26,339 bases of DNA from CALKXV01 sp964632495 (GTDB lineage: Bacteria > Pseudomonadota > Alphaproteobacteria > Rhodobacterales > Rhodobacteraceae), in contig CAZWDS010000043.1 of assembly GCA_964632495.1 (NCBI GenBank), forward strand, positions 1 through 26,339, read 5' to 3'. Shown here one piece after another: positions 7,106 through 15,262 of this stretch. The stretch's first letter is position 1; each line of letters starts with the position of its first letter. Made by a program: the position numbers and the translations under genes. The notes beneath the pieces are model-generated. The model did no database searches. It was not told where the DNA came from and saw only the letters and a list, made by a program, of their open reading frames with translations.

Positions 7106-8917
7106 TCAAACAACCAACGCGCCGCCGTCAGATGCCGGGCAGCAATGGTTGCGGAAGGCGGCGAAAAGTTCGCGCCCAAGACCCGCTCCGTTGCTGGACA
7201 AATCGGCGACAACGGCTGTGCGGGCGTCGAAATCGGGTTCCAACACATCCAGCGTGCCAGCTTCGGCATCCACCAACAGCATGTCGCCGTCTTTGATCTT
7301 GGCAATCGCACCACCGTCCGCAGCCTCGGGCGACAGGTGAATGGCGGCAGGCACTTTGCCCGAAGCGCCTGACATCCGTCCGTCAGTCACAAGCGCTGTT
7401 TTCAACCCGCGCGATTTCACCACCGAAAGTGCAGGGGTCAGGCCGTGGAGTTCCGGCATTCCGTTCGACTTGGGGCCCTGGAAACGGACCACAATGATCA
7501 CATCCTCGGTCAGTTCCCCGGCGTTGAAAGCCGCTTTCACGCTGTCCTGATCGTGGAAGACGCGCGCAGGCGCCTTGATCACACGATGCTCGGGCGCGAC
7601 GGCAGACACTTTCATGACAGAACGTCCCAGATTGCCTTTCAACTCAGACAGACCGCCCGTAGGCTGGAAGGGATCAGCGGCGGGGCGCAGGATCTTTTCG
7701 TTTTCCGACGCACCGGGACCGTCTTCCCAAACCAAAGCACCGTCTTTCAGCTTGGGTTCCTTGGCGTATTGGCCAAGACCATCACCCGCCACGGTCGAAA
7801 CATCATCATGCAGCAAGCCAGCCCCCAGCAATTCGCCGATCATATAGGGCAGGCCACCGGCGGCGTGGAAATGGTTCACATCGGCCAGACCGTTGGGATA
7901 GACCTTGGCCATCAAAGGCGTCACGGCAGACAGATCGTTGAAATCCTCGATATCCAGCAAAACGCCTGCGGCTCGTGCCATGGCAGGCAGGTGCAGCACC
8001 AGATTGGTCGAGCCACCCGTTGCCATCAATCCGACAATGCCATTCACGAAAGCGCGTTCATCCAGCACTTCGCCAGCGGGACGGTAATCGTTGCCCTCGG
8101 CGGTGATCTCTAACGCGCGGCGTGCGGCTTCTTCGGTCAGAGCCTCGCGCAAAGGCGTGCCGGGCGTGATAAAACTGGCGCCGGGCAGGTGCAGGCCCAT
8201 GAACTCCATCAGCATCTGATTGGAATTGGCGGTGCCATAAAACGTGCAGGTGCCGGGGCCGTGGTAAGACGCCATTTCGGCCTTCATCAACTCTTCCCGG
8301 CCAATGTCACCGGTGGCGAACTTTTGGCGCACTTGAGATTTTTCGTCATTGGGCAATCCGCTGGTCATTGGTCCGGCGGGGACGAAAATGCCGGGGATAT
8401 GGCCGAAGGTGGCAGCCGCGATGATCAGACCCGGCACGATTTTGTCGCAGACCCCAAGGTACAGAGCAGAATCAAATGTGTTGTGCGACAAGGCCACGCC
8501 CGCCGCCAAAGCGATCACGTCGCGGGAAAACAGGCTTAGCTCCATCCCCGTCTGCCCTTGTGTCACACCATCACACATCGCAGGCACGCCGCCCGCAACC
8601 TGAGCCGTGCCACCCGCCTTGCGCGCCGCCGCCTTGATCTGATCGGGGTAATCCTTGAAGGGCTGATGCGCCGACAGCATGTCGTTATACGCCGTCACAA
8701 TCCCAATATTGGGCGCTTTTTCCGCCACCAGTGCGTCTTTGTCGGCCCCCATAGCCGCATAGGCATGGGCCTGATTGCCGCAAGATAGATGCGCGCGTTT
8801 CACGCCTTGGTCCCGGGCCGCGCCGATTTTGTCCAGATACGTCCCGCGCGAGGTTTCGGATCGCGCTTTGATACGGTCGGTCACGCGGCGCACGGTGTCG
8901 TTCAACTGGATGGTCAT
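7106..8917 (-). CDS. edd: Phosphogluconate dehydratase
   Basis: Edd dehydrates 6-phosphogluconate to KDPG, the first committed step of the Entner-Doudoroff pathway. The 603-aa product has the IlvD/Edd family features: C115 in PAMCDGVTQGQTG and C157 in LGVCDKIVPG as iron-sulphur cluster ligands, and the conserved VTDGRMSGASGKVPAAIHLS segment near residue 510. The length and the eda neighbour favour Edd over dihydroxy-acid dehydratase. A GGGAGAG ribosome binding site precedes the ATG at 8917. A LacI-type palindrome lies 43 bp further upstream, suggesting sugar-responsive repression. Confidence 0.96.
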   Translation of the reverse strand: MTIQLNDTVRRVTDRIKARSETSRGTYLDKIGAARDQGVKRAHLSCGNQAHAYAAMGADKDALVAEKAPNIGIVTAYNDMLSAHQPFKDYPDQIKAAARKAGGTAQVAGGVPAMCDGVTQGQTGMELSLFSRDVIALAAGVALSHNTFDSALYLGVCDKIVPGLIIAAATFGHIPGIFVPAGPMTSGLPNDEKSQVRQKFATGDIGREELMKAEMASYHGPGTCTFYGTANSNQMLMEFMGLHLPGASFITPGTPLREALTEEAARRALEITAEGNDYRPAGEVLDERAFVNGIVGLMATGGSTNLVLHLPAMARAAGVLLDIEDFNDLSAVTPLMAKVYPNGLADVNHFHAAGGLPYMIGELLGAGLLHDDVSTVAGDGLGQYAKEPKLKDGALVWEDGPGASENEKILRPAADPFQPTGGLSELKGNLGRSVMKVSAVAPEHRVIKAPARVFHDQDSVKAAFNAGELTEDVIIVVRFQGPKSNGMPELHGLTPALSVVKSRGLKTALVTDGRMSGASGKVPAAIHLSPEAADGGAIAKIKDGDMLLVDAEAGTLDVLEPDFDARTAVVADLSSNGAGLGRELFAAFRNHCCPASDGGALVV

Positions 8918-8959
8918 CGGCTCTCTCCCTTTGGGTCGTATTGGCCTTTTAAGGCATCA

Positions 8960-8973
8960 TGTTAACGCTAACA
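8960..8973. promoter_or_regulatory. LacI-type operator upstream of edd
   Basis: TGTTAACGCTAACA is a 14-bp palindrome with one mismatched pair around a central CG, the arrangement typical of LacI/GalR-family operators (TGTTAGCGCTAACA-like). It ends 43 bp upstream of the edd start codon and overlaps a weak promoter candidate on the minus strand (TTGTTA, 16 nt, TTAAAA). No LacI-family gene is in the window. Confidence 0.55.
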
Positions 8974-9094
8974 ACGCGCAATTTGGCACAGACTGCCTTG
9001 CGTCTGACGCATAGCGGAACTGCGAAGATGGGGTCTGCTGCACAATTCTTAAGACGCTATATCCCAAACGACACTGAAATTCCGGAGATATCGG

Positions 9095-9196
9095 ATGACC
9101 CACACCTACAACGCAAGCCTGTCCCGCCTTGATACCGAAGCCCGCATTCTACGTGCAAAATACCTGCGCTCGTTCTTCACCGGCTGGAAACGCTAA
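9095..9196 (+). CDS. Very small ORF, 33 aa
   Basis: ATG at 9095 follows GGAG with 7-nt spacing, and the frame runs 33 codons to TAA. The peptide begins MTHTYNASLSRLDTEARI and continues as a basic helix with LRAKYLRSFFTGWKR at the end. Short basic peptides of this layout occur in Rhodobacteraceae and some resemble the C-terminal part of DUF1127 proteins, which bind RNA; this link is recall only. It sits 38 bp upstream of the rRNA methyltransferase gene on the same strand and could be translated from the same mRNA. Confidence 0.5.
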   Translation: MTHTYNASLSRLDTEARILRAKYLRSFFTGWKR

Positions 9197-9234
9197 ACGC
9201 TTTCCGTCTGCAAGCTCAGGCGGTAAGGGGGGGC

Positions 9235-10428
9235 ATGACAACACGCCCCGTCCTCCGCCTTCGCCCCAAAATGGATCCGCGCCGCATTCGGCATGGGTTT
9301 CCGTGGGTCTATCAGAACGAAGTCGTGCTGGATCGGCGGTCCCGCGCTATTGTGCCGGGCACGATTGCCACGCTGGAAGACAACGACCGACGCCCCTTGG
9401 CCACCATCACCGTCAACTCAGGTTCCAAGATCACGGGCCGCGTGCTGTCGCGCGATCCCGAAGCCCTGATTGACCGCGATTGGCTGGCCAAACGCATCGA
9501 ACTGGCGCTTAGCTTGCGCGAATCCCTGTACGATGCACCATTCTATCGCCTGATCCACGCCGAGGCTGACGGGCTTCCGGGCACCGTGATCGATCGGTTT
9601 GGCGAAGCTTTGGTCATTCAGCCAAACGCCGCCTGGATCGATCAACGCATGGACGATCTGGTTGCGATCCTGTCCGACCTTCCCGGCGTTACAACGATTT
9701 TCAAAAACGCCTCGGGTCGTGTGCGGGGGCTTGAAGGGCTGGATGACGTCAGCGCCATTCTGACCGGAGCGATCGACGCACCGATCCCGGTTCAAATGAA
9801 CGGTGCCACCTATATGGCCGACCTGACGGGGGGGCAGAAAACCGGATTGTTTTACGACCAACGCCCGAACCACGCCTTTGTTGCCAAACTGGCCAAAGGC
9901 ACCGAGGTTCTGGACGTCTTTTCTCACGTAGGTGGCTTTGGTCTTGCGGCCTTGGCGGGCGGCGCAAATTCAGCCCTAGCGGTTGACGGATCAGACCCTG
10001 CACTGGCGCTGGCCCAACAAGGGGCCGAAGCCATGGGCGTGACGGATAAGTTCGAGACCCGCAAAGGCGATGCCTTCGACGTTTTGGCCGCATTGGCAGA
10101 AGAAGGCCGGACCTTCGGCACCGTCATTTGCGACCCACCGGCGTTTGCGCCTTCAAAGCCCTCGATGGACGCAGGGCTGCGGGCTTACGAACGGGTTGCG
10201 CGACTGGCGACACCCTTAGTCGCCCCCGGTGGCACTTTGACTTTGTGTTCGTGCAGTCACGCGGTTGGATTGGACGCTTTTCGCGCCTCGTCAATCCGCG
10301 GGATCGGTCGGGCAGGGGGACAGGCCCAAGTGCTGCGGACAGGGTTCGCCGGGCCAGATCATCCGTTGCATCCGGCGCTGGCAGAAAGTGGATATCTGAA
10401 AGCACTGACGCTTAGGCTGCTGCCTTGA
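9235..10428 (+). CDS. RlmI-like class I SAM-dependent rRNA methyltransferase
   Basis: The 397-aa product has an N-terminal PUA-like domain (about residues 5-75, with HGFPWVYQNEV), a middle region, and a C-terminal Rossmann methyltransferase. Motif I is VLDVFSHVGGFG (225-236), motif IV is CDPPAF (299-304) and a cysteine pair lies in CSCSH (338-342). This is the pattern of RlmI, which makes m5C1962 in 23S rRNA; related RlmK-like enzymes make m7G, so the precise target is uncertain. The final G of its stop region overlaps the TTG start of the PIN gene. A GGGGGG purine stretch precedes the ATG. Confidence 0.88.
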   Translation: MTTRPVLRLRPKMDPRRIRHGFPWVYQNEVVLDRRSRAIVPGTIATLEDNDRRPLATITVNSGSKITGRVLSRDPEALIDRDWLAKRIELALSLRESLYDAPFYRLIHAEADGLPGTVIDRFGEALVIQPNAAWIDQRMDDLVAILSDLPGVTTIFKNASGRVRGLEGLDDVSAILTGAIDAPIPVQMNGATYMADLTGGQKTGLFYDQRPNHAFVAKLAKGTEVLDVFSHVGGFGLAALAGGANSALAVDGSDPALALAQQGAEAMGVTDKFETRKGDAFDVLAALAEEGRTFGTVICDPPAFAPSKPSMDAGLRAYERVARLATPLVAPGGTLTLCSCSHAVGLDAFRASSIRGIGRAGGQAQVLRTGFAGPDHPLHPALAESGYLKALTLRLLP

Positions 10429-10970
10429 CGGTATTGATCGACGCTTGCGTTCTGTTCCCAACCGTTTTGCGCGAACTGGTGCTGGGCGCTGGCGAAACCG
10501 GCGTGTTTAAACCGCTGTGGTCCGACCGAATTCTGGACGAATGGCGCCGCGCCGCCGCGCGCCACGGCCCGAGTGATGCTGACATTGCACAGACCGAGAT
10601 TGCCCTTGCGACCTCGAAATTCCCGGACGCTTTGGTCACGGCCAGCGCGGACACCATGGATCGTCTGTCCTTGCCCGACGCCGATGATGTGCACGTCTTG
10701 GCGGCGGCAATAGATGGCGGCGCGACCGAGCTTTTGACGCTGAACACCAAAGATTTCCCAACGAACACCCTGTCCAAAAACGGCATCCTGCGCCGTCACC
10801 CGGATGAGTTCTTGCTGGAACACTGGCACGCCGATCAGACTGTCATAACAAGTGTGATACATAAGGTCTTGGATCAGGCCGCAGCCCATGGCATCGACAC
10901 GTCAAATCCAAGGGGATTGCTGAAAAAAGCCCGCCTGCCACGACTGGGCAAGGCGCTGTTTCAGGTCTGA
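10425..10970 (+). CDS. PIN domain protein (VapC-like ribonuclease fold)
   Basis: The 181-aa product shows the acidic residues of a PIN nuclease: D6 in VLIDACVLFP, E39 in ILDEWRRA, D88 in DADDVHVLAAA and D110 in TLNTKDFP. PIN proteins cut RNA; many are toxins of VapBC modules, others act in rRNA processing or quality control. The start is TTG at 10425 with the methyltransferase stop inside it (TTGA), implying translational coupling. About 60 extra residues after the PIN core (LDQAAAHGIDTSNPRG) form a C-terminal helical extension. No antitoxin gene lies beside it, so a classical toxin role is doubtful. Its 3' end overlaps the convergent M48 gene by 10 bp. Confidence 0.82.
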   Translation: MTVLIDACVLFPTVLRELVLGAGETGVFKPLWSDRILDEWRRAAARHGPSDADIAQTEIALATSKFPDALVTASADTMDRLSLPDADDVHVLAAAIDGGATELLTLNTKDFPTNTLSKNGILRRHPDEFLLEHWHADQTVITSVIHKVLDQAAAHGIDTSNPRGLLKKARLPRLGKALFQV

Positions 10971-11656
10971 GCCGCGTCTCTCCAACGTGCTTCCAGTTTT
11001 TCGATGGCGGCAATCCGGTCGGCTGTCTTTGGATGGCTCATCAACCAAACTGGCATCTTCGCCCCATGGGCACCGGTCAGCTTTTCCAGCTTTTGGAACA
11101 ATGACTTTTGATGTTCGGTCCCGATCCCCGATTTGGTCAAAAGGGCCGAGGCATAGGCATCCGCCTCGTACTCGTCCGAGCGTGACAGCCGTGCGGCCAG
11201 CATCGTGGTCAGCGCATTGGCGATCATCACACCGATGCCGGGCAGGAACCGCCCGAGGATCATCATCAACGCCGTGCGCAGCGCATTCTGGCCTGAAAAG
11301 TCAATCATGCGACGGCGCGAATGGCCCAAAGCCACATGTCCCAACTCATGAGCAATCACGCTGGCCATTTCTTCGGCAGTCACCTCGCCATCGCGGTACT
11401 TCTGATAAAATCCGCGCGTCAGAAAAATCCGACCATCGGGTGCTGCCAGACCATTCACAGGCTCGATCTCGTAGATATGGACGCGCACACGCGGCAAATC
11501 CAAAGCATCCGCCATTTGATCGGTTAGCTGTTTCAACTGTGGATCAGCCAGTTCGGATGACTTTTGATCCAGTTCGGCCTTTGTGCGCCAAGCCGAGAAT
11601 TTGTACATCACCATGGCATAGACGATGGCGAGCAGTATGGGCGTAAGTTTGATCAT
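10961..11656 (-). CDS. M48 family membrane-associated zinc metalloprotease
   Basis: The 231-aa product begins with a single hydrophobic segment (residues 4-18), then a metalloprotease domain with the zinc motif HELGH (H103, E104, H107) and the third ligand E162 in RSDEYEADAYA. A second hydrophobic stretch (about 129-150) separates them, as in HtpX/Ste24 relatives. SHPKTADRIAAIEKL near the end is the typical M48 C-terminal motif. It likely degrades membrane or envelope proteins. It is last in the MoxR/VWA gene cluster, 53 bp after a 39-aa membrane protein. It is shorter than HtpX (about 290 aa), so I do not use that symbol. Confidence 0.88.
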   Translation of the reverse strand: MIKLTPILLAIVYAMVMYKFSAWRTKAELDQKSSELADPQLKQLTDQMADALDLPRVRVHIYEIEPVNGLAAPDGRIFLTRGFYQKYRDGEVTAEEMASVIAHELGHVALGHSRRRMIDFSGQNALRTALMMILGRFLPGIGVMIANALTTMLAARLSRSDEYEADAYASALLTKSGIGTEHQKSLFQKLEKLTGAHGAKMPVWLMSHPKTADRIAAIEKLEARWRDAAQT

Positions 11657-11709
11657 AGACTATATATGGGGCGGCGATTTGCAGTTCCAAGCACGCGTCG
11701 CGGTCGAGT

Positions 11710-11829
11710 TCACGGCGATGCGTCCGCAGCTTCAGCCTGACGTACCTGTTTAAGCATGATCCAACCCAGTCCCGCCGCCAAGGCAAGGGCGGTCACAAAG
11801 CCTGCGGCATTGCTGAGAAGGAGCGCCAT
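11710..11829 (-). CDS. Small single-pass membrane protein, 39 aa
   Basis: The frame runs from ATG at 11829 to TGA at 11710. The peptide has one hydrophobic segment (about residues 8-25, AAGFVTALALAAGLGWIM) followed by a short polar tail with KQVRQAE. The start codon overlaps the stop of the preceding small frame by one base (TGATG), a sign of translational coupling. The hydrophobic helix and the codon choice support a real gene, but there is no family I can name. It lies between the VWA gene and the M48 protease gene and may be a membrane partner of one of them. Confidence 0.5.
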   Translation of the reverse strand: MALLLSNAAGFVTALALAAGLGWIMLKQVRQAEAADASP

Positions 11830-12035
11830 CAAACCGTGACAGGTCCAGTCTGTCGCTTCGAGCGCGAGACATAGCGCGGTGTCATCCAGCCGGCGATTGG
11901 CTGATCACGCGCCACCTCGAAGTCCCGTGCATGGCGCAAGGCACCCATCCCCAGAAACACCGCCACGCTTAAAATCGCAACGAATGCCAAAAGCAAAAGC
12001 CGATGATGGCGCCAGAGTTAGATCAGCCGGGTCAC
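11829..12035 (-). pseudogene. Small membrane protein gene with in-frame stop (or reinitiating short gene)
   Basis: A GTG at 12035 overlaps the VWA stop codon (GTGA) in the usual style of this cluster, but codon 6 is TAA (12020-12018). After it the same frame stays open for 63 codons: a basic stretch WRHHR, a hydrophobic segment LLLLAFVAILSVAVFLG, then ARDQPIAGWMTPRYVSRS, ending in TGA overlapping the next ATG. The PIAGWMTPRYV motif reminds me of small membrane proteins common in Rhodobacteraceae, whose C-terminus usually runs longer. Either the gene has a nonsense mutation, or it starts at TTG 11996 (55 aa). A sequence error would also explain it. Confidence 0.5.
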
Positions 12036-13216
12036 CCCAAGATCCTCATGCCGCGCGTCAACCCGTCCAAGGTCAAAGGCACCATGCGATCCGTGCCAAT
12101 CGCTTCACGCACCATCCCGATCGAGGGCGTGTATTGCCAATGGGTTTCCGGCACCGGGTTGATCCACAGCGTGTCGGGCCATTGCGCCACCGCGCGGCGC
12201 AACCAAACCTCGCCCGCTTCCTCGTTCCAATGCTCGTTCGCACCACCGGGCACCGCGACCTCGTAAGGCGACATCGACGCGTCCCCAACAAAGATACACT
12301 TCCAGCCCGGCCCGAACCGGTTCAGCACATCCCAAGTCGGGGTCCGCGCGTTCCAGCGGCGTCTGTTTTCGCGCCAAACCCCTTCATAGAGGCAATTGTG
12401 GAAGTAGAAGTGGTCGAGATGTTTGAACTCGGTCCGTGCGGCTGAAAACAATTCTTCGACCAGTTGCACGTAAGGGTCCATCGATCCGCCGATATCCAGC
12501 AACAGCAAGACCCGCACCGCATTGCGCCGTTCGGGTCGCGTCTTCACATCCAGATACCCGTGTTCCGCCGTGGCCCGGATCGTGCCGTCTAGGTCCAACT
12601 CGTCCGCCGCCCCCTCACGCGCCCATTGGCGCAGGCGCTTCAACGCCACTTTGATCGTCCGCGTCCCGATTTCGCGGGTGTCATCCAGATCGCGGAATTC
12701 GCGTTTGTCCCAAACCTTCACCGCCCGTTGGTGGCGCGATTTGTCCTGCCCGATCCGCACACCTTCCGGGTTATAACCGTAAGCCCCGAAAGGCGACGTG
12801 CCCGCCGTGCCGATCCACTTCGAACCCCCCTGATGGCGCTTTTCCTGTTCTTTCAGGCGCTCGCGCAAAGTCTCCATCAACTTGTCAAAGCCGCCCATGG
12901 CTTCGATCTCGGCCTTATCGGCGTCACTCAGGTGCTTTTCGGTCAGCTTGGTCAGCCAGTCTTCGGGCAGGTCCAGTGCCTCGATCATCTCGGATACAGA
13001 AATTCTTTCCAGCCCGCTAAAGGCAGCGGCAAAGGCGCGGTCGAACCGGTCCAGATGCGCTTCGTGTTTCACAAGGGTTGTACGCGCAAGCACGTAAAAT
13101 CCGTCTATGTCGTAAGTGACCAGGCCGGTATCGATGGCGGCCAGAAACGACAGGAACTCGCGCGGCGAGGCCGGGACACCATGGGCACGTAAGGTGTCGT
13201 AGAAGGCCAGAAACAT
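12032..13216 (-). CDS. VWA domain protein of the CoxE-like family (MoxR partner type)
   Basis: The 394-aa product has an N-terminal helical part (residues 1-130) and a C-terminal von Willebrand A domain. The metal-site motif reads DIGGSMD (D241 to D247), a variant of the usual DxSxS with Gly at the second position, and GDASMSP carries a later acidic residue. Proteins of this type work with MoxR AAA ATPases as remodelling or insertion factors; a MoxR gene is at 16198-17040 in the same cluster. There is no signal peptide, so it is probably cytosolic. Its start overlaps the stop of the 55-aa membrane gene by one base. Confidence 0.87.
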   Translation of the reverse strand: MFLAFYDTLRAHGVPASPREFLSFLAAIDTGLVTYDIDGFYVLARTTLVKHEAHLDRFDRAFAAAFSGLERISVSEMIEALDLPEDWLTKLTEKHLSDADKAEIEAMGGFDKLMETLRERLKEQEKRHQGGSKWIGTAGTSPFGAYGYNPEGVRIGQDKSRHQRAVKVWDKREFRDLDDTREIGTRTIKVALKRLRQWAREGAADELDLDGTIRATAEHGYLDVKTRPERRNAVRVLLLLDIGGSMDPYVQLVEELFSAARTEFKHLDHFYFHNCLYEGVWRENRRRWNARTPTWDVLNRFGPGWKCIFVGDASMSPYEVAVPGGANEHWNEEAGEVWLRRAVAQWPDTLWINPVPETHWQYTPSIGMVREAIGTDRMVPLTLDGLTRGMRILG

Positions 13217-13383
13217 CAGCCGGCGTAAGTGTCGATCAAAAGGGTCAAGAAGACGCCAACAAGGGAAAAGGCGATGCCATAGCCAGCCGCGTATTGCAGC
13301 ATGTCCAGACGATTGCCGTTGCGACGTTTAGCGTTAACGATCCCAAGGGCGATGCCAAGGGCTGCTGCAATAAGAACGATCAT
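13216..13383 (-). CDS. Small two-segment membrane protein, 55 aa
   Basis: The frame from ATG at 13383 encodes MIVLIAAALGIALGIVNAKR, then GNRLDMLQYAAGYG and a second hydrophobic stretch to IDTYAG. This makes two membrane helices around a short basic loop. The start overlaps the stop of the DUF2927 gene (ATGA, 13380-13383) and the stop overlaps the ATG of the VWA gene (TGATG), so it is translationally linked on both sides. I recall similar short proteins next to VWA genes in Rhodobacteraceae, but no function. It may anchor the VWA/MoxR complex at the membrane (inference). Confidence 0.78.
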   Translation of the reverse strand: MIVLIAAALGIALGIVNAKRRNGNRLDMLQYAAGYGIAFSLVGVFLTLLIDTYAG

Positions 13384-14771
13384 GTCGCCGTCTCCGAGTT
13401 CTGCGCAGTGTTACGGGCTGCATTCCGTGTGCGGGGCGAAATCGCCAGAATTTCAGCGGCCCGTTCGCGCACCTCGGCGTCGCTACCAAAGCCATAGCGC
13501 GCCCAAGACAATGCCTCGCGTTGCGTAGACGCCGCCGCGTCGTCATTCCCTTGAATGGTCAAAGCTTCGGCTTTGACGAAAAGCAAGAGAGACAACAAAA
13601 CCGCGTTCTCCGCACGCCGCGTCGCGGGCAGGCTTTCGTCGACCAGCCGGATCGCGGTGCCGGGTTGCCCGACTGAAAGCTGGAAGGCTGCCAGTTGCAG
13701 CGCAACTTGCGCCCCTTGGGTTTCAGTGCGAGGCGATTGGCGATAAAGGGCGCGCGCTGACAGAAAGGCATTCAACGCTTTTTCAGGATCTGTTCCGATG
13801 CTGACCCGGCCCAACCAATAATACGACAAAGCCAACTGACTGGCCGGTGCACCGTTCACTGCGGCCAGTGAAACAGCGCGTTCCGCCGCAGACCGACGCC
13901 TTGGCTTCGAGGTCCGCTTATCCATCGCGCTGGTGATCGACCTAAGCCATTCGCTTGAAACCGTCTTGGGCGGTGCAATCCCTGCGCGACCACCGCGCGG
14001 ATTGAGACGCGCCAGAATGGCGGGCAGGCGGCGGGCGACCTCGTCAGGTGACATGCCGTTTTGCAGGCCTGCGTCATAGTGGGTGCGCAGGATCAGCATG
14101 TCGTAACCGGTCAGAACGGAATGGAAGTTGTCATCGTTGAAGATGCTGTTGGTCAGACGGAACAGATCATTCACCGGGCCCAAAGCTTGGGCAATTTCTT
14201 CGTGCAGGCAATCGCGCACTTCTTGCGGCGAAACATCGTTCGGCAAGAAAATCGCCATTCGTTTGCGTTCGTTCAGGCCAGACCAGAGAGTGTCGGGGCT
14301 ATTGCGTCTTGCGCGATAGTCCGACCAATCCGACACATTCGGACGTACAAAACACGCCGCCGAGGGGGCCACGCGCTGAAGATCGGCAATCGGGACGGCT
14401 TGAACTGTGATCGACGCGCTGCTGCGCGATCCCACCTTCTGAATATCCAGATCGGCTTCTGAGCGCAGACGAACCAAAAGACGATCCAGGTCTCGATCCA
14501 AAGTAGATGGTGCGCGTCCCACAACTCGGACAGTGATCGGACCTTCGAAGCGGCTGAAGGTGGTCAGTCGGGTGCCGTTTTCAAGTCGGAAAGCAAGGTC
14601 CAGAAAATCCCGGGCAATCACACTATTGGGCGCCACCGGCGGTGCCACGCGGGCTTCTGTGAAGGTTTGCATCGGCGGCAAGTCACTGCCCGATGTGTCC
14701 AGACGGCTGGTTTCACCGGTGGAACACGCCGTCAGGAACAAAATGCCGAGTATCTTGGCGACGCGGATCAT
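13380..14771 (-). CDS. DUF2927 domain lipoprotein
   Basis: The 463-aa product starts with a lipoprotein signal (ILGILFLTAC, lipidated C16), so it should be anchored in the envelope. The central part (about residues 45-285) is the DUF2927 region, with CLHEEIAQALGPVNDLFRLT and IFNDDNFHSVLTGYD resembling a metalloprotease-like His/Glu helix (H-E-E-I) followed by a conserved DNFH segment; catalysis is unproven. The C-terminal 180 residues are helical, Ala/Leu-rich and TPR-like (SYYWLGRVSIGTDPEKALNA). ATG at 14771 was chosen because it gives a perfect lipobox and overlaps the GNAT stop (ATGA). The overlaps on both sides tie it to the MoxR/VWA cluster. Confidence 0.82.
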   Translation of the reverse strand: MIRVAKILGILFLTACSTGETSRLDTSGSDLPPMQTFTEARVAPPVAPNSVIARDFLDLAFRLENGTRLTTFSRFEGPITVRVVGRAPSTLDRDLDRLLVRLRSEADLDIQKVGSRSSASITVQAVPIADLQRVAPSAACFVRPNVSDWSDYRARRNSPDTLWSGLNERKRMAIFLPNDVSPQEVRDCLHEEIAQALGPVNDLFRLTNSIFNDDNFHSVLTGYDMLILRTHYDAGLQNGMSPDEVARRLPAILARLNPRGGRAGIAPPKTVSSEWLRSITSAMDKRTSKPRRRSAAERAVSLAAVNGAPASQLALSYYWLGRVSIGTDPEKALNAFLSARALYRQSPRTETQGAQVALQLAAFQLSVGQPGTAIRLVDESLPATRRAENAVLLSLLLFVKAEALTIQGNDDAAASTQREALSWARYGFGSDAEVRERAAEILAISPRTRNAARNTAQNSETAT

Positions 14772-15214
14772 GCGGATCGACTGTATTTTATGAAGGGCGT
14801 CTTTTGACCGATGCGGTCGTAAAGCTGTCGGGCCGTCGTGTTGAATTCCTGTGTCGACCAATAGACCGATGGCGCACCTGCGGCATCTGCTGCGGCATAG
14901 ACCGCCTCGATCAATGCGCGCCCTACACCTTGGCCGCGCACAACTTCGTCCGCGTAAAGGTCTTGCAGATAACAAACGTTTTCGATTTTCCAGGCGTGAC
15001 GATGGAACAGATAGTGCGTCAAACCAACTGCTTTGCCGTCAAGCTCGGCAATCAAGCCGTTAAAATCCTGCGGGTCGTCGCCAAGAAGGCGCGAGAAGGT
15101 CGAAGCATAAACGTCATCGTCAACCGCGCTGTCATAAAAAGCCAGATAGGCCATCCAAAGTCGGCGCCATTCCAGTGCATCATCTTGGGTCAAAGGGCGA
15201 ATATTGCATGTCAT
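14768..15214 (-). CDS. GNAT family N-acetyltransferase
   Basis: The 148-aa protein has the GNAT fold signatures: the acetyl-CoA pyrophosphate loop RGQGVGRA (R93 to A100) after the beta strand CYLQDLYAD, and a C-terminal WSTQEFNTTARQLYDRIG helix. The substrate cannot be told; the CYLQDLYADE and FNTTARQLYDR pattern is close to polyamine/small amine and protein acetyltransferases of the Rhodobacterales. It overlaps the DUF2927 lipoprotein gene by four bases, so it is co-translated with it, although a functional link is not evident. It lies 48 bp downstream of the AEC transporter gene. Confidence 0.88.
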   Translation of the reverse strand: MTCNIRPLTQDDALEWRRLWMAYLAFYDSAVDDDVYASTFSRLLGDDPQDFNGLIAELDGKAVGLTHYLFHRHAWKIENVCYLQDLYADEVVRGQGVGRALIEAVYAAADAAGAPSVYWSTQEFNTTARQLYDRIGQKTPFIKYSRSA

Positions 15215-15262
15215 TGCGCGGACCCTAGACCGGTTGCGACAGGGACGCCAGTGCCAGTGTGA

